DNA of 64,000 bases from Geosporobacter ferrireducens (GCF_001750685.1 NZ_CP017269.1:124001-188000), one strand, 5' to 3'. Numbered from the stretch's first letter, positions 8,924 to 19,152 are shown. Made by a program: numbers and translations. Notes: generated by a model from the letters alone, not told the origin.

Positions 8924-10181
8924 AATAATCCAGCAAACTCATTAGATCCTTATCCTGTTCTACTTTACCTACAACTGCCAATGCACTTTTTTCTACTACA
9001 AAAACTTTATCAATTACTTCCCTTACATCTGACAGAGTGACTTGATCAATTTTCTCTAATATCTCCTTTGGCGAGTAAATTCGATTGATTAGTAGTTCTG
9101 ATTTTCCAATAGCACTCATTCGACTACTGGTGCTCTCCAATCCCAACATATAACTACCTTTCAGTTGTTCCTTGGATTTATGCAATTCATCTTTTGTTAG
9201 TCCATCCTTCTTTAAATTTCTAATTTCATAGTTGATCAACTTAAGCACTTCATCTAGCTGACTTGGATTAATCCCTGCATAAACCGTTAGTAAGCCAATC
9301 TCTTTATAAGAAGAAGGATAAGAAAATACGGAATACGCCAAGCCCTTATCTTCTCGAATATTTTGAAAAAGTCTGGAACTCATGCTTCCGCCAAATATAT
9401 TGTTCATAATTAACAATGGGTATAAATCCCTGCTTGTCAGGGAAGCTCCTTCTAACCCTAAGCATATATGTAATTGTTCAATGTCTTTATATCGAGTAAT
9501 TCCTTCTGCATTGAAAGAAGGATTGTTCTCCACTTTTCGGGTACTCTTTCTATTGGTGAAATGATTAAACTTCTCTTCCAACTGTTCAATCAATTGATCT
9601 TCATCAAAGTTACCTGCTACAGAAACTACAATATTCTCTATAGAATAATGCTCTTCTATAAATGATACCAGCTTTCTCCTATCAAAGCTTGTAACCGTTT
9701 CACCCGTTCCTAATACCGGCATTCCCAACTTATGATGCTTAAAGACAGTTTTTGACAATAGTTCATGGGCTAAATCTTCGGGCGAATCTTCATACATGTT
9801 GATTTCTTCCAATACAACGCTTTTCTCTTTCTCAATTTCTCCAGGATTAAAACTGGAATAAAACAACATATCTGTCAAGACGTCGATGGCTATAGACAAG
9901 TGTGTATCCAGTACTTTTGCATAAAAGCAAGTGCACTCCTTGCTGGTAAAAGCATTTAGCTGACCACCGATACTGTCAAAGCTTTCAGCGATTTCTCTTG
10001 CACTTCTTTTGTCCGTACCTTTAAAAAGCATATGCTCAACAAAATGTGTAATCCCATTATTATTAGTTTCTTCATGAATAGATCCGGCTTCAATCCAAAA
10101 TCCTAAGGTTACTGACTTTACATAGGGTATCTTTTCTGCTACCAACCTCACACCATTGCTTAACGTATATTTTTTAAACAT
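8922..10181 (-). CDS. mlpA: M16-family zinc peptidase (MlpA/YmxG type)
   Basis: A processing-peptidase-like zinc metalloprotease of 419 residues. The inverted zinc motif HxxEH is present as HFVEH near residues 46-50, with a downstream glutamate region around residue 125; a second, inactive M16 domain follows, as in the family. No signal peptide is seen, so it is probably cytosolic. It is the positional counterpart of B. subtilis mlpA (ymxG), next to ylxY/pdaB and ymxH. A convincing sigma-A promoter lies at 10220-10248, and GGGAGG precedes the ATG, so it is transcribed separately from pdaB. Confidence 0.9.
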   Translation of the reverse strand: MFKKYTLSNGVRLVAEKIPYVKSVTLGFWIEAGSIHEETNNNGITHFVEHMLFKGTDKRSAREIAESFDSIGGQLNAFTSKECTCFYAKVLDTHLSIAIDVLTDMLFYSSFNPGEIEKEKSVVLEEINMYEDSPEDLAHELLSKTVFKHHKLGMPVLGTGETVTSFDRRKLVSFIEEHYSIENIVVSVAGNFDEDQLIEQLEEKFNHFTNRKSTRKVENNPSFNAEGITRYKDIEQLHICLGLEGASLTSRDLYPLLIMNNIFGGSMSSRLFQNIREDKGLAYSVFSYPSSYKEIGLLTVYAGINPSQLDEVLKLINYEIRNLKKDGLTKDELHKSKEQLKGSYMLGLESTSSRMSAIGKSELLINRIYSPKEILEKIDQVTLSDVREVIDKVFVVEKSALAVVGKVEQDKDLMSLLDY

Positions 10182-10219
10182 TTCGGCCTCCCAATTCGGT
10201 ATTCATAAATACATAGACT

Positions 10220-10248
10220 ATTATAATTTAGTATAACTCAATAATCAA
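10220..10248 (-). promoter_or_regulatory. Sigma-A-type promoter for the M16 peptidase gene
   Basis: On the minus strand TTGATT (10243-10248) and TATAAT (10220-10225) are separated by 17 nt, 39 nt upstream of the ATG. A T7 run just after the pdaB stop precedes it. Confidence 0.7.
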
Positions 10249-10257
10249 GAAAAAAAC

Positions 10258-10971
10258 CTACTCCAATAAATTTGAGACCGTCCCTAATTGAATACCTTCT
10301 TCTCTAATTTTATCTATAAGAATTGGAAGTGCCTTTGCCGTTTCACTCTTCGGATGCATCAAAAGAATTGCTCCATGGTGAGGCTTTTTCATAACCCTGC
10401 TAAGAATAACATCCGCTGTAGAACCTTCTTTCCAGTCGATCGTATCAATACTCCACAAAATGGTCTGATAGCCTAACTTCTCAGCTGCTTCTAGTGTAGC
10501 TTCTCCATAATCTCCAGAGGGTGGTGCAAAATACTTTAGCTTTATTCCCAGGACTTTTTCGATGGCTTCTTCTGCTTTCTTGATTTCTAAGTAATTTTCT
10601 TTTTCATTCATTTTGCTGTGGGCCTTATGGCTATATCCATGATTGCCTATTTCATGGCCCCTGTCATAGATCTCCTGCAAAAGCTCTGGATACTTAGAGG
10701 CCCACCTGCCTGTTACAAAAAAAGTTATCTTAATGTTTTTATCCTCTAACACTTCTAATATTTCCGGTATTACTTCATTTCCCCAGTCTACATTACAAGT
10801 GATTGCAGCTTTACTCAAAGAAGGATCTCCATTTCGTATCGGTTCACGAAGTAACGCATATTGCAATACAGAAATATTGTTGTTCCATATAAATATAAAT
10901 CCCAGCATGATCAGTAAAACACATCCAGCAGAAAAGATTAAATGTTTACCCTTTAAAATAATTATTTTCAA
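10258..10971 (-). CDS. ylxY: Polysaccharide deacetylase, PdaB/YlxY type
   Basis: A NodB-domain carbohydrate esterase of 237 residues anchored by one N-terminal membrane segment (about residues 9-30). The catalytic region opens with CNVDWGNEVIPEILEVL, the divergent form of the motif seen in YlxY/PdaB-like proteins, and continues to FFVTGRWA and GHEIGNHGYSHKAH, which carries metal-binding histidines. PdaB-type proteins act on spore or vegetative peptidoglycan; the exact substrate is not readable here. Its position next to pnp matches Bacillus ylxY. It starts at TTG with GGAAGGAGG 7 nt upstream. The 260-nt gap to pnp holds a terminator and a repeat-like element. Confidence 0.83.
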   Translation of the reverse strand: MKIIILKGKHLIFSAGCVLLIMLGFIFIWNNNISVLQYALLREPIRNGDPSLSKAAITCNVDWGNEVIPEILEVLEDKNIKITFFVTGRWASKYPELLQEIYDRGHEIGNHGYSHKAHSKMNEKENYLEIKKAEEAIEKVLGIKLKYFAPPSGDYGEATLEAAEKLGYQTILWSIDTIDWKEGSTADVILSRVMKKPHHGAILLMHPKSETAKALPILIDKIREEGIQLGTVSNLLE

Positions 10972-11038
10972 AGAATTCCCTCCTTCCCTATATCATGGAT
11001 ATTCAATGATTTAGTTTTTATTCGATAGAACAAGATTA

Positions 11039-11173
11039 ATTATATAAAAAAAGCATCTACGACGCTTTCGCTAGGAAACCCTAGGTTTCCTTCGACGACA
11101 GCAAAGCTGTCTGAGCACCTTCCTGAAGGCGGCAGGGGATTTCATCTCCTACAACCCCTATTTTTTATATAAT
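11039..11173 (-). repeat. Hairpin-rich 135-bp element with 13-bp terminal inverted repeats
   Basis: Perfect 13-bp inverted repeats (ATTATATAAAAAA at 11039-11051, its complement at 11161-11173) bound a segment that is far more GC-rich than the surrounding intergenic DNA. Inside are at least five short hairpins: GCATC/GACGC (11053-11065), GGAAACC/GGTTTCC (11074-11090), GACAGC/GCTGTC (11097-11111), CCTTC/GAAGG (11118-11129) and AGGGG/CCCCT (11134-11159). No ORF spans it. The form suits a miniature inverted-repeat element or a structured RNA; I cannot tell which. Strand is given as that of the flanking genes, where the GCATC/GACGC hairpin would end in a T7 run. Confidence 0.6.
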
Positions 11174-11204
11174 AGAAAAGTAGAACTTTCTATTATATAA
11201 AAAA
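11161..11204. repeat. AT-rich palindrome with 18-bp arms
   Basis: Arms 11161-11178 and 11187-11204 are perfectly complementary with an 8-nt loop. The left arm contains the right terminal repeat of the neighbouring element, and the right arm runs into the pnp terminator, so three inverted repeats are nested here. Confidence 0.65.
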
Positions 11205-11234
11205 AACATAAACCAACTTGGTTTATGCTTTTTA
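11202..11234 (-). terminator. Rho-independent terminator after pnp
   Basis: An 8-bp stem (CATAAACC 11207-11214 with GGTTTATG 11220-11227) and 5-nt loop are followed by T8 on the minus strand. It begins just at the pnp stop codon. Confidence 0.8.
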
Positions 11235-13337
11235 TTCTTCCACTTTTTTCTCTTGTTCTTCATCCTGGAGGGCTGCTTTTCTTGATAAATTTAGCCTGCC
11301 TTGCTTATCAATTTCCAACACCTTAACAAGAATTTCATCACCGACAGCCAGCACATCCTCTACTTTTGCAATTCGTTCTTTTGCTATGTGCGATATGTGT
11401 ACTAAACCTTCTTTACCCGGCAGTATTTCAACAAAGGCTCCAAAGGTTGTAATTCGAGCTACCTTGCCCATGTATAGTTCTCCAGGCTGTGGTTCTTTCA
11501 CAATTCCCTCAATTAGCTTAAGTGCTTTGTTGCCACTCTCCATATCCGTTGCAGTAATAAACACACTTCCATCATCTTCAATGTCGATTTTTACGCCGGT
11601 TTCATCGATAATTTTATTAATTGTCTTTCCACCAGGGCCAATAAGCTCTCGAATTTTGTCCGGATGAATAGTCGTTCTTATAATTCTTGGCGCATAAGGA
11701 GACATCTCTGCTCTTGGCTCCGCAATTGCTTCTTTCATCTTTTCTAGTATGTATAATCTACCTTCATGAGCTTGTGCCAATGCTCTTTCCAGAATTTCTT
11801 TGTTAATTCCATCGATCTTAATATCCATCTGTATGGCAGTAATTCCTTTTTCAGTCCCTGCAACTTTGAAGTCCATGTCCCCCAGGAAATCTTCCATTCC
11901 CTGAATATCACTTAGAATCGACACTTTTTCATTTTCTTTAATTAAACCCATTGCAATCCCAGCAACCGGTGCTTTTATAGGAACACCTGCATCCATCAAC
12001 GCCAATGTGCTTCCACATACAGCTGCCTGGGAAGTACTTCCATTTGAGCTTACAATTTCCGAAACAAGACGTATGGTATAAGGAAACTCTTCTTCAGAAG
12101 GAATTACTGGTTCTAATGCTCTCTCTGCCAAAGCACCATGTCCGATTTCTCTTCTGCCAGGTCCTCTTAAAAATCTAGCCTCTCCAACACTATAAGGAGG
12201 GAAATTATAATGATGCATATATCTTTTTGATTCTTCTTCTCCTAACCCGTCTAAAATCTGTGCATCACCTATTGCACCAAGGGTTGCCACAGTTAGTGCC
12301 TGCGTTTGGCCTCTTGTAAATAATCCGGTTCCATGTACCCGCGGTAATACAGATACTTCACAACTAATGGGTCTGATTTCTTTTGGTTTTCTGTTATCTG
12401 GCCGTATCTCCTCATCTAAAATCATATTTCTTACTTGTTCCTTGATCAGTTGATACAAGGTTTCATCAATATCTTTTTGATTTTCCGGATATTTTTCTAA
12501 TAATGCCGCTAAGGTTTCTGCTTTAACAGCTTCCATATTCTCATTTCGTTCCATTTTATCAACCGTCTTGATAGCCTGTACCATTTTGTCGGTAGCAAAT
12601 TCTCTTACTTCCTTTTCAATGGTTTCATCAATCTTAAATAGTTTAACTTCTTGCTTGGGTTTTCCTACTTCTTGAGCAATCTCTTCAATGAAGGCAACAA
12701 TTTTTTTTATTTCTTCATGGGCATACAGAATCGCTTCAAGCATTACATCCTCGCCTATTTCATTTGAACCTGCCTCAACCATCATAATGGCATCCTTTGT
12801 TCCGGAAACCACAAGGTGCATTTCACTTTTTTCTCTCTCAACAGCTGTGGGATTAACCACAAATTCTCCATCAATTAGACCAATGATCACAGAGCCTGTT
12901 GGACCATTAAAAGGAATATCTGAGATGGATAATGCAATAGATGAACCAATCATTGCTACCACATCAGGTGTACAATCTTGATCAACAGAAAGTACAGTGG
13001 CGATTACTTGCACATCATTACGATATCCCTTCGGAAAAAGCGGTCGTATCGGTCTGTCAATCAGTCTTGAAGTCAAAATTGCTTTTTCCGTTGGACGCCC
13101 TTCTCTTTTTATAAATCCGCCGGGTATTTTTCCTACAGAGTAAAGTCGCTCTTCATAGTCACAGCTCAAAGGAAAAAAGTCAATGCCTTGCTTGGGTTCA
13201 GCAGATGAAGTAGCAGTAACTAGCACTACTGTATCCCCATATCTGACTAGAGCAGAGCCGCTTGCCAGCTGAGCAATTTTCCCCAATTGAATTTCAAAGG
13301 GTCTTCCAGCTAATATAGTCTTAAAAGTTTTTTCCAT
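11232..13337 (-). CDS. pnp: Polyribonucleotide nucleotidyltransferase (PNPase)
   Basis: A phosphorolytic 3'-to-5' exoribonuclease that degrades mRNA and joins the RNA degradosome. Two RNase PH-like domains with a helical linker fill roughly residues 5-540. A KH domain with the [13 protein letters not shown] loop follows near residue 560, and an S1 domain ([16 protein letters not shown]) lies near 615-690. At 701 residues it is full length. I use the ATG at 13337, five codons into the open frame, because GAGGAGG sits 8 nt upstream. rpsO lies just upstream, with a terminator in between, as is common for this pair. Confidence 0.96.
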   Translation of the reverse strand: MEKTFKTILAGRPFEIQLGKIAQLASGSALVRYGDTVVLVTATSSAEPKQGIDFFPLSCDYEERLYSVGKIPGGFIKREGRPTEKAILTSRLIDRPIRPLFPKGYRNDVQVIATVLSVDQDCTPDVVAMIGSSIALSISDIPFNGPTGSVIIGLIDGEFVVNPTAVEREKSEMHLVVSGTKDAIMMVEAGSNEIGEDVMLEAILYAHEEIKKIVAFIEEIAQEVGKPKQEVKLFKIDETIEKEVREFATDKMVQAIKTVDKMERNENMEAVKAETLAALLEKYPENQKDIDETLYQLIKEQVRNMILDEEIRPDNRKPKEIRPISCEVSVLPRVHGTGLFTRGQTQALTVATLGAIGDAQILDGLGEEESKRYMHHYNFPPYSVGEARFLRGPGRREIGHGALAERALEPVIPSEEEFPYTIRLVSEIVSSNGSTSQAAVCGSTLALMDAGVPIKAPVAGIAMGLIKENEKVSILSDIQGMEDFLGDMDFKVAGTEKGITAIQMDIKIDGINKEILERALAQAHEGRLYILEKMKEAIAEPRAEMSPYAPRIIRTTIHPDKIRELIGPGGKTINKIIDETGVKIDIEDDGSVFITATDMESGNKALKLIEGIVKEPQPGELYMGKVARITTFGAFVEILPGKEGLVHISHIAKERIAKVEDVLAVGDEILVKVLEIDKQGRLNLSRKAALQDEEQEKKVEE

Positions 13338-13433
13338 TTTAAACCTCCTCACTTTAAATTTTTTAAGTCTAATATATATTCTATATTAAATTTATTATTT
13401 CCTACATTATATAAAAAATCACTTAAATAATCA

Positions 13434-13461
13434 TAAAATAAAGAGCGGGACTTTCCCGCTC
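13434..13461 (-). terminator. Terminator between rpsO and pnp
   Basis: An 8-bp GC-rich stem (GAGCGGGA 13443-13450 with TCCCGCTC 13454-13461, loop CTT) is followed by TTTATTTTATG on the minus strand, immediately after rpsO. Some read-through would be needed to express pnp from the rpsO promoter. Confidence 0.8.
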
Positions 13462-13469
13462 AGAAGCTA

Positions 13470-13739
13470 CTACTTTCTTAATCCTAGTTTTTCAATAACA
13501 CTTCTATATCTTGCAATATCTTTATCCTTCAAGTAGTTCAGTAGATTTCTTCTTTTACCAACCATTTTTAATAAGCCACGTCTTGAGTGATGATCTTTCT
13601 TATGAATCTTTAGATGCTCATTCAGCTCATTGATTCTTGTAGTCAATAGGGCAATTTGAACCTCCGGAGATCCGGTATCACTCTCATGTACTTTATGTTC
13701 ATTGATGATTATTACTTTTTTATCTTTATTCATCGTCAC
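13470..13739 (-). CDS. rpsO: 30S ribosomal protein S15
   Basis: Primary 16S rRNA-binding protein of the small subunit. The 89 residues include the S15 signature [13 protein letters not shown], then [16 protein letters not shown] and the LGLRK end. The likely start is GTG at 13739, 10 nt after AAGGAGG; an in-frame ATG two codons later is possible but too far from the site. It is preceded by an excellent promoter and a structured leader and followed by a terminator, so most transcripts are probably monocistronic. Confidence 0.97.
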   Translation of the reverse strand: MTMNKDKKVIIINEHKVHESDTGSPEVQIALLTTRINELNEHLKIHKKDHHSRRGLLKMVGKRRNLLNYLKDKDIARYRSVIEKLGLRK

Positions 13740-13826
13740 GGTACATTCACCTCCTTATTTAATAATCGCCATAGGCCAAGTAGTACGTCGGAGCATCGTA
13801 TTACATAGCTTATGGTTCTATACAAC
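13740..13826 (-). promoter_or_regulatory. Structured 5' leader of rpsO, candidate S15 autoregulatory RNA
   Basis: The leader RNA can form an outer helix (CCATAAGC with GCCTATGG, one mismatch) enclosing an 8-bp helix (GTAATACG with CGTACTAC, one A-C mismatch) with a 9-nt loop, ahead of the ribosome site. S15 leaders that bind S15 and block translation are known in several bacterial groups. The specific fold here is my hand pairing. Confidence 0.5.
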
Positions 13827-13831
13827 GCCTA

Positions 13832-13860
13832 ATTTTATCATAAATAAAAGTTTCTGTAAA
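13832..13860 (-). promoter_or_regulatory. Sigma-A promoter of rpsO
   Basis: Minus-strand TTTACA (13855-13860), 17-nt spacer and TAAAAT (13832-13837) with an extended TGN. It lies in the gap after ribF. Confidence 0.8.
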
Positions 13861-13914
13861 GGGTATCTTTTAAATCATCCTCCATTATTGATAAAAGATA
13901 TTCAAATAACTTTT

Positions 13915-14853
13915 TCACAGTATTTCTTCACCAAAATACACTCTCGTTCTTTTTAAGTCCATAGACATTTGTACAATAAGTTCTTCTTTAGAAGAAAATT
14001 TAATCTCTTTTCTCGCTCTATATAGAAAAGATACTTCTATTTTTTTCCCATAAATCGTATCATCAAAATCTATCAGATGGGTTTCTATACTGATAGGATT
14101 ATCTCCAAAAGTAGGATTATAACCAACATTTGTTGCACTATTATATATTCTTTGATCTAATACTGTCTTTGTGTAATATACACCTGGACTTGGCAGCACA
14201 AAAGGTGCATCTGTTTCAATATTCGCTGTAGGAAACCCCAATTGTTTTCCACCCCGTCCTTTTCCCCGAACAACAGTTCCTGTAATTGAAAAAGGTTTTC
14301 CCAGATATAGATTTGCTTTACTAATCTCTCCTGCTTGGATTAATTGTCTTATAACCGTACTGCTAATGATTTCATTTTCAATAGCTACCGGCTGGATCAC
14401 TTGAAGTTGATATCCATATTGATCTTTTAAATCTTCCAGTAAATGGATATCTCCTTTGGCTTTATGTCCAAAACGATAATCATAACCAACTACTGCATAT
14501 TGCATATTTAAGCGATTTACAAGTATTTCTTTTATAAATTGTTCTGGAGCTAACCGTCTCTGATTTTCGTCAAACTCAATAAATATCGTATAATCTATAC
14601 CCAGCTCCCGCAGCAGTTGTAATTTTTGCTTATCGGAAACAATCTTTAAAGGTCCCCGGTTATTAGAGGTAAGACTTTTGGGATGATTCCTAAAGGTATA
14701 AATTACACTTGGAATATTGTGCTGCTTACAAATCTCTACTAATTTTATAATTAAGGTTTTATGCCCCATATGAATGCCATCAAAGTTTCCTAAAGCAATT
14801 CCTGTAGGATTAGATTGAAAATCAATATTTTCTAAAGAAGTAATTATTTTCAT
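13915..14853 (-). CDS. ribF: Bifunctional riboflavin kinase / FAD synthetase
   Basis: Phosphorylates riboflavin to FMN and adenylates FMN to FAD. The N-terminal nucleotidyltransferase domain begins with GNFDGIHMGH near residues 22-31. The C-terminal flavokinase domain carries GKGRGGKQLGFPTANI and SIETHLIDFDDTIYG. At 312 residues it is full length. It is the last gene of the rimP-nusA-infB operon, 12 nt after truB, the same place as Bacillus ribC. No FMN riboswitch lies upstream; the gene is read from the operon promoter. Confidence 0.95.
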   Translation of the reverse strand: MKIITSLENIDFQSNPTGIALGNFDGIHMGHKTLIIKLVEICKQHNIPSVIYTFRNHPKSLTSNNRGPLKIVSDKQKLQLLRELGIDYTIFIEFDENQRRLAPEQFIKEILVNRLNMQYAVVGYDYRFGHKAKGDIHLLEDLKDQYGYQLQVIQPVAIENEIISSTVIRQLIQAGEISKANLYLGKPFSITGTVVRGKGRGGKQLGFPTANIETDAPFVLPSPGVYYTKTVLDQRIYNSATNVGYNPTFGDNPISIETHLIDFDDTIYGKKIEVSFLYRARKEIKFSSKEELIVQMSMDLKRTRVYFGEEIL

Positions 14854-14865
14854 ACTGCTGCCCCT

Positions 14866-15759
14866 TTAATTAAAAACTCTATGAATATCAATGTAAAATT
14901 CTTCATCTTTCTTTACAATACCAACTGCCATAAACTTTTGCTCTGCATAAACTCTCACATATTGGTTTTCTCTCATCGGGTCATGTCGGAGGATGTTTTT
15001 ATGTAGCATATTATTGCCATTTAATAGATACTTAATTGAATTGGATTTTATATGAACACTTGGCATTTCCAATAAGGGATAATCCATTGGGAAAAGATGG
15101 TTTTGTTCAATATCTTCCAACTGTAACTCTTGCAGTTGCTCTACTGTAACCGTTTCTTTCAATGTAAACCTGCCACTGGATGTTCTAAGTAAAAAAGACA
15201 TATGACCACCAGCATTCAAGCGATTTCCAATATCTTCACACAATGTTCTGACATAGGTTCCTTTTGAGCAATATACATCAAATAATATCTTCTCACTTTG
15301 TATATCTAAGATATTAAGCTCATGAATAGTTACTTTTCTAGCCTCACGCTCTACAGTTTTTCCTTCTCTAGCTAATTCATACAGCTTCCTGCCCTGGTGT
15401 TTTAATGCAGAATACATCGGCGGTTTCTGGAGAATTTCTCCTTTAAATTCATCAAATACTTTGATAATTTCATCTTTGGTTGCATCTACCTTACCCTCTT
15501 TTATGACTTTTCCCCACCGATCCTGCGTATCTGTATTATAGCCTAATGTCAATTCGCATCGATAAACTTTAGAATCATTCAGTAAAAATTGACTGACTTT
15601 TGTAGCATTTCCAATACAGATTGGTAAAACACCTGCCGCCATTGGATCTAATGTACCTGTATGCCCTACCTTTTTAGTCTTAAGCAGTCTCCGAAGATAT
15701 CCTACTGTATCATGAGAAGTCATATGGGGGGGTTTTAATAGATTAATAATACCATCCAT
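14866..15759 (-). CDS. truB: tRNA pseudouridine-55 synthase
   Basis: Makes pseudouridine 55 in the T-loop of nearly all tRNAs. The catalytic aspartate is D38 in GHTGTLDPMAAGVLP, and the KPPHMTSHD start motif is present. The C-terminal part has the expected TruB region; total length is 297 residues. It begins 8 nt after nrnA with AGGTGAT before the ATG, inside the nusA-infB operon. Confidence 0.95.
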   Translation of the reverse strand: MDGIINLLKPPHMTSHDTVGYLRRLLKTKKVGHTGTLDPMAAGVLPICIGNATKVSQFLLNDSKVYRCELTLGYNTDTQDRWGKVIKEGKVDATKDEIIKVFDEFKGEILQKPPMYSALKHQGRKLYELAREGKTVEREARKVTIHELNILDIQSEKILFDVYCSKGTYVRTLCEDIGNRLNAGGHMSFLLRTSSGRFTLKETVTVEQLQELQLEDIEQNHLFPMDYPLLEMPSVHIKSNSIKYLLNGNNMLHKNILRHDPMRENQYVRVYAEQKFMAVGIVKKDEEFYIDIHRVFN

Positions 15760-15767
15760 AGCATCAC

Positions 15768-16727
15768 CTATCGTTCTAAAAATTTGAATGCATCCATAAT
15801 CTGTATTCTAGCTTCTGCGATGTTACTATAGATCGTACAACCTGAAGCCTTTTTATGTCCTCCACCACCAAATTTAGCAGCTACCTTAGCGACATCTACA
15901 TCGTATTTAGCTCGAAATCCTACTTTAATTTCATTATGAGAAAGCTCTTTTAATAAAACAGCTACCGCAACACCCTCTATGTCCCTGGCGAATTCTATCA
16001 GACCATCTGCATCAGTATGATCAGCTTTTGATTTTTCCAACATACATTTCGTAACGGATAATATAGAAAGCTTACCATCATAATGCAATTGTAAACTATT
16101 CAGTGCCTCTCCCAATAGCTTAATCTTCCCATAGGCTTTATTTTGGTATAAAGCAACAGTAATTTCATTTAGGTCTAAAGCATGTTCCAGCAAACCTGAA
16201 GCAATTTGATGGGTTCTAGCTGTAGTGTTGTCATACTTAAAACTGCCAGTATCCGTTGAAAGTGCACAATATATACAAGTAGCCATTTCTTTATCCATAT
16301 CAATTTGCATTGCTTTAATTAATTCAAAGACGATCTCTCCAGTAGCAGCAGCCTGTACATCAATATAATTATACTGAGCAAAGCGGAGATTTGTAATATG
16401 ATGGTCTAAATTAATCGTAACCGCTGCATTTTTTAAATAATCAGCTCTACTGCCCAGACGATCTAGATCACTTGCATCTATAGAAACTACTACATCTGGG
16501 CAAATTCCTACTGGAAGTTTGCTATGAATATCTTCTAAGGGCAGAAAATTCAAATTGGAAGGAATCTCATCCTCTACTAGTACAAATGCTTCCTTTCCTA
16601 TCCTTCTTAAAGCAAGCAAGAGTGCTAAAGATGAACCAATTGTATCTCCGTCGGGATGAATATGGGGGAGGATCAAGATAGATTTCCCCCTATTCAACAG
16701 CGTTGCAACACTATTTAACGGTGTCAT
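15768..16727 (-). CDS. nrnA: DHH/DHHA1 phosphoesterase, NrnA-like (oligoribonuclease / pAp phosphatase)
   Basis: A manganese-dependent enzyme that degrades nanoRNAs and dephosphorylates 3'-phosphoadenosine 5'-phosphate in related species. The N-terminal DHH domain has [11 protein letters not shown] (H22, D26, D28), a conserved SIDASD and NLDHHITN. The C-terminal DHHA1 domain ends with [10 protein letters not shown]. The 319-residue length is typical. The reading frame starts 17 nt before the end of rbfA (GAGG site inside rbfA), so the two are coupled. In many clostridia it sits here between rbfA and truB; in Bacillus it does not. Confidence 0.9.
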   Translation of the reverse strand: MTPLNSVATLLNRGKSILILPHIHPDGDTIGSSLALLLALRRIGKEAFVLVEDEIPSNLNFLPLEDIHSKLPVGICPDVVVSIDASDLDRLGSRADYLKNAAVTINLDHHITNLRFAQYNYIDVQAAATGEIVFELIKAMQIDMDKEMATCIYCALSTDTGSFKYDNTTARTHQIASGLLEHALDLNEITVALYQNKAYGKIKLLGEALNSLQLHYDGKLSILSVTKCMLEKSKADHTDADGLIEFARDIEGVAVAVLLKELSHNEIKVGFRAKYDVDVAKVAAKFGGGGHKKASGCTIYSNIAEARIQIMDAFKFLER

Positions 16728-17091
16728 CTTTTACCTCTTCTGGTGTCTTTTCATTCACCTTATTTATCAACCTAGAAATATATAATCCTTTTTCTATTGA
16801 GGTGTCCATTTTAAATATTGGTTCAGGCGTATATCTTAATTTTAGGTTTTTTCCGATTTCTTTTCTGACAAATCCAGCTGCCTTTGTCAACCCATCAATC
16901 GTATTCTCTTGTTCTTCTTTTGTCCCATATACACTAATATATATATTGGCGTATCGTAAATCTCTTGTTACATCTACTTCTACAACACTCGTAAGATTAG
17001 ATATTCTTGGATCTTTCAATTCATTTCTTATGAGATGGCTTACCAATTTTTTTATTTCTTCTCCGATTCTATTGGTTCTGGGATATGCCAT
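16711..17091 (-). CDS. rbfA: Ribosome-binding factor A
   Basis: A KH-fold assembly factor for the 30S subunit that acts on 16S rRNA maturation. The sequence shows the [21 protein letters not shown] start and a [16 protein letters not shown] strand typical of the family, in 126 residues. It lies between infB and nrnA. ylxP, which separates infB from rbfA in Bacillus, is absent. An AAAGGTG site precedes the ATG. Confidence 0.95.
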   Translation of the reverse strand: MAYPRTNRIGEEIKKLVSHLIRNELKDPRISNLTSVVEVDVTRDLRYANIYISVYGTKEEQENTIDGLTKAAGFVRKEIGKNLKLRYTPEPIFKMDTSIEKGLYISRLINKVNEKTPEEVKDDTVK

Positions 17092-17117
17092 ATTTTTTCA
17101 CCTTTCCTTCGTAGCTG

Positions 17118-19151
17118 CTACCCTCTTTTTACTTCTTCTATAGTGTAGGGTTCAACAATATCTCCTTCTTTTATATCATTGTAGTTCTCTAAACCTATTC
17201 CACATTCGTATCCTGTATTCACTTCTTTCGCATCATCTTTAAATCTCTTCAATGATGAAATCGATCCTTCATGAATTACAATACCATCCCGAATTAACCT
17301 TACCTTTGCATTTCTACTAACCTTTCCTTCCATCACATAAGCTCCGCCAATGGTGCCGATTCCAGGTACTTTAAATGTAGCTCTGATTTCAACCTTACCG
17401 AGTACGACTTCTTTGTACTCAGGTTCCAGCATCCCCTTCATAGCGGCTTCTACATCTGCAATTGCTTCATAAATAATTCGATAGGTTCTTAAATCAACAT
17501 TTTCTCTTTCTGCTAAACTGGATACTGCTGAAGAAGGTCTTACATTAAAACCAATGATAATCGCATTAGATGCAGATGCCAGTAGAATATCAGACTCAGT
17601 AATCGTACCTACGCCACCATGTATAACCTTTACTTTCACTTCCTCATTGCTGAGCTTCACCATTGATTGTCTGACAGCCTCTACAGAGCCCTGTACATCT
17701 GCCTTCACAATAATATTTAGATCTTTCACACTACCCTCTTGTATTTGCTTAAATAAGTCTTCCAGCGTAACCTTAGCTGTAGCATGAAGATTTTCTTCTC
17801 TGAATTTTGCCTTCCGCTTTTCACCTATCTGTCTTGCAATCTTATCTTCCTTTACTGCATTGAACAGATCTCCTGCTTCAGGCGCATCGGACAACCCTAA
17901 GATCTCTACTGCTGTAGATGGGCCTGCCTTCTTAATGTTTTTCCCTTTATCGCTTACCATGGCACGAACTCTCCCATAAGCAGAACCGGCTACAATAGGA
18001 TCGCCAACTTTTAGCGTTCCATTTTGTACTAAGATGGTAGCTACTGGGCCTCTTCCTTTATCTAATTTAGCTTCAATAACGGTTCCTGAAGCCAGTCGAT
18101 TTGGATTTGCCTTTAGTTCTTGCATTTCGGCAACTAATAGAATCATTTCTAAAAGACTGTCTAATCCCTCACCTGTATGGGCAGAAACTGGTACATTAAT
18201 CGTTTCTCCACCCCATTCTTCAACTAACAATCCATGATCTGCCAACTCTTGTCTTACACGATCTGGATTTATTCCAGGTTTATCAATCTTATTCATTGCA
18301 ACAATAATAGGTACATTTGCCGCTTTTGCATGACTAAGTGCTTCTATTGTTTGAGGCATCACACCATCGTCAGCTGCAACAACTAGAATCGCAATATCTG
18401 TAACGCTGGCCCCTCTCGCTCTCATGGAAGTAAATGCCTCATGACCAGGCGTATCTAAAAATACAATTTTCTTTCCTCTTACTTCTACCTCAGAAGCTCC
18501 AATATGTTGGGTAATTCCACCGGCTTCTTTTGCTGTAACATGGGTCTTTCTAATCGCATCTAATAGGGATGTCTTTCCATGGTCGACGTGACCCATTACG
18601 GTTATCACTGGCGGCCTTTCTTTCAGATCCTCCGGTCTATCTTCTGCTTGTTCTAATCCAACTTCTACTTCTTCCTTTTCCTCTTCTTTTTCAATCTCAA
18701 TGCCATAGTCAGACGCCACCATGCTGGCAGCATCAAAATCAATCTCCTGATTAATCGTAGCAAACACGCCTAAAGCAATAAGTTTTGTCATTATTTCCGA
18801 TACACTTTTTCCAAGTAAATCTGCAAAGTCTTTTACTGTAATTGCACCTTCTATTTTGATTGTCTTCTGTTCTATAGTATTTTGCACAGGCTGTTTCTCC
18901 ATATTTTCTTTTTGATAATTGCCTTCTGTTGATTTTTCTTGTTCTTTTACAGAATTCTCTATTTTGCTATTTGAATTCTTGCTATTATTATTATCTCCAT
19001 TATACATCTCCATAATAATATCTACTTCTTCGTCTTCTAAAGTACTCATATGATTCGCCACCTGAACACCAAATTCAGCTAGCTTATTGATAAGTTCTTT
19101 GCTCGATACTCCCAAATCCTTTGCAATTTGATATACGCGTACCTTTGACAT
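17118..19151 (-). CDS. infB: Translation initiation factor IF-2
   Basis: A GTPase that positions initiator tRNA on the ribosome. An IF2-N module ([19 protein letters not shown]) opens the protein, a low-complexity charged linker follows, a second IF2-N module lies near residues 100-155, and the G domain has [12 protein letters not shown] near residue 190, DTPGHEAF and NKID. Domains II-IV follow to residue 677. This is a short-linker IF-2, as usual in clostridia. The ATG at 19151 is preferred over the upstream GTG because GGGGGGTG lies 8 nt before it. It follows ylxQ with a 1-nt gap. Confidence 0.96.
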   Translation of the reverse strand: MSKVRVYQIAKDLGVSSKELINKLAEFGVQVANHMSTLEDEEVDIIMEMYNGDNNNSKNSNSKIENSVKEQEKSTEGNYQKENMEKQPVQNTIEQKTIKIEGAITVKDFADLLGKSVSEIMTKLIALGVFATINQEIDFDAASMVASDYGIEIEKEEEKEEVEVGLEQAEDRPEDLKERPPVITVMGHVDHGKTSLLDAIRKTHVTAKEAGGITQHIGASEVEVRGKKIVFLDTPGHEAFTSMRARGASVTDIAILVVAADDGVMPQTIEALSHAKAANVPIIVAMNKIDKPGINPDRVRQELADHGLLVEEWGGETINVPVSAHTGEGLDSLLEMILLVAEMQELKANPNRLASGTVIEAKLDKGRGPVATILVQNGTLKVGDPIVAGSAYGRVRAMVSDKGKNIKKAGPSTAVEILGLSDAPEAGDLFNAVKEDKIARQIGEKRKAKFREENLHATAKVTLEDLFKQIQEGSVKDLNIIVKADVQGSVEAVRQSMVKLSNEEVKVKVIHGGVGTITESDILLASASNAIIIGFNVRPSSAVSSLAERENVDLRTYRIIYEAIADVEAAMKGMLEPEYKEVVLGKVEIRATFKVPGIGTIGGAYVMEGKVSRNAKVRLIRDGIVIHEGSISSLKRFKDDAKEVNTGYECGIGLENYNDIKEGDIVEPYTIEEVKRG

Positions 19152-19152
19152 A

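Noticed and set aside
13861..14853. FMN riboswitch linked to ribF
   Set aside because: ribF is the last gene of the nusA operon and no RFN-type element is visible near it; RFN elements usually control riboflavin synthesis or uptake genes.
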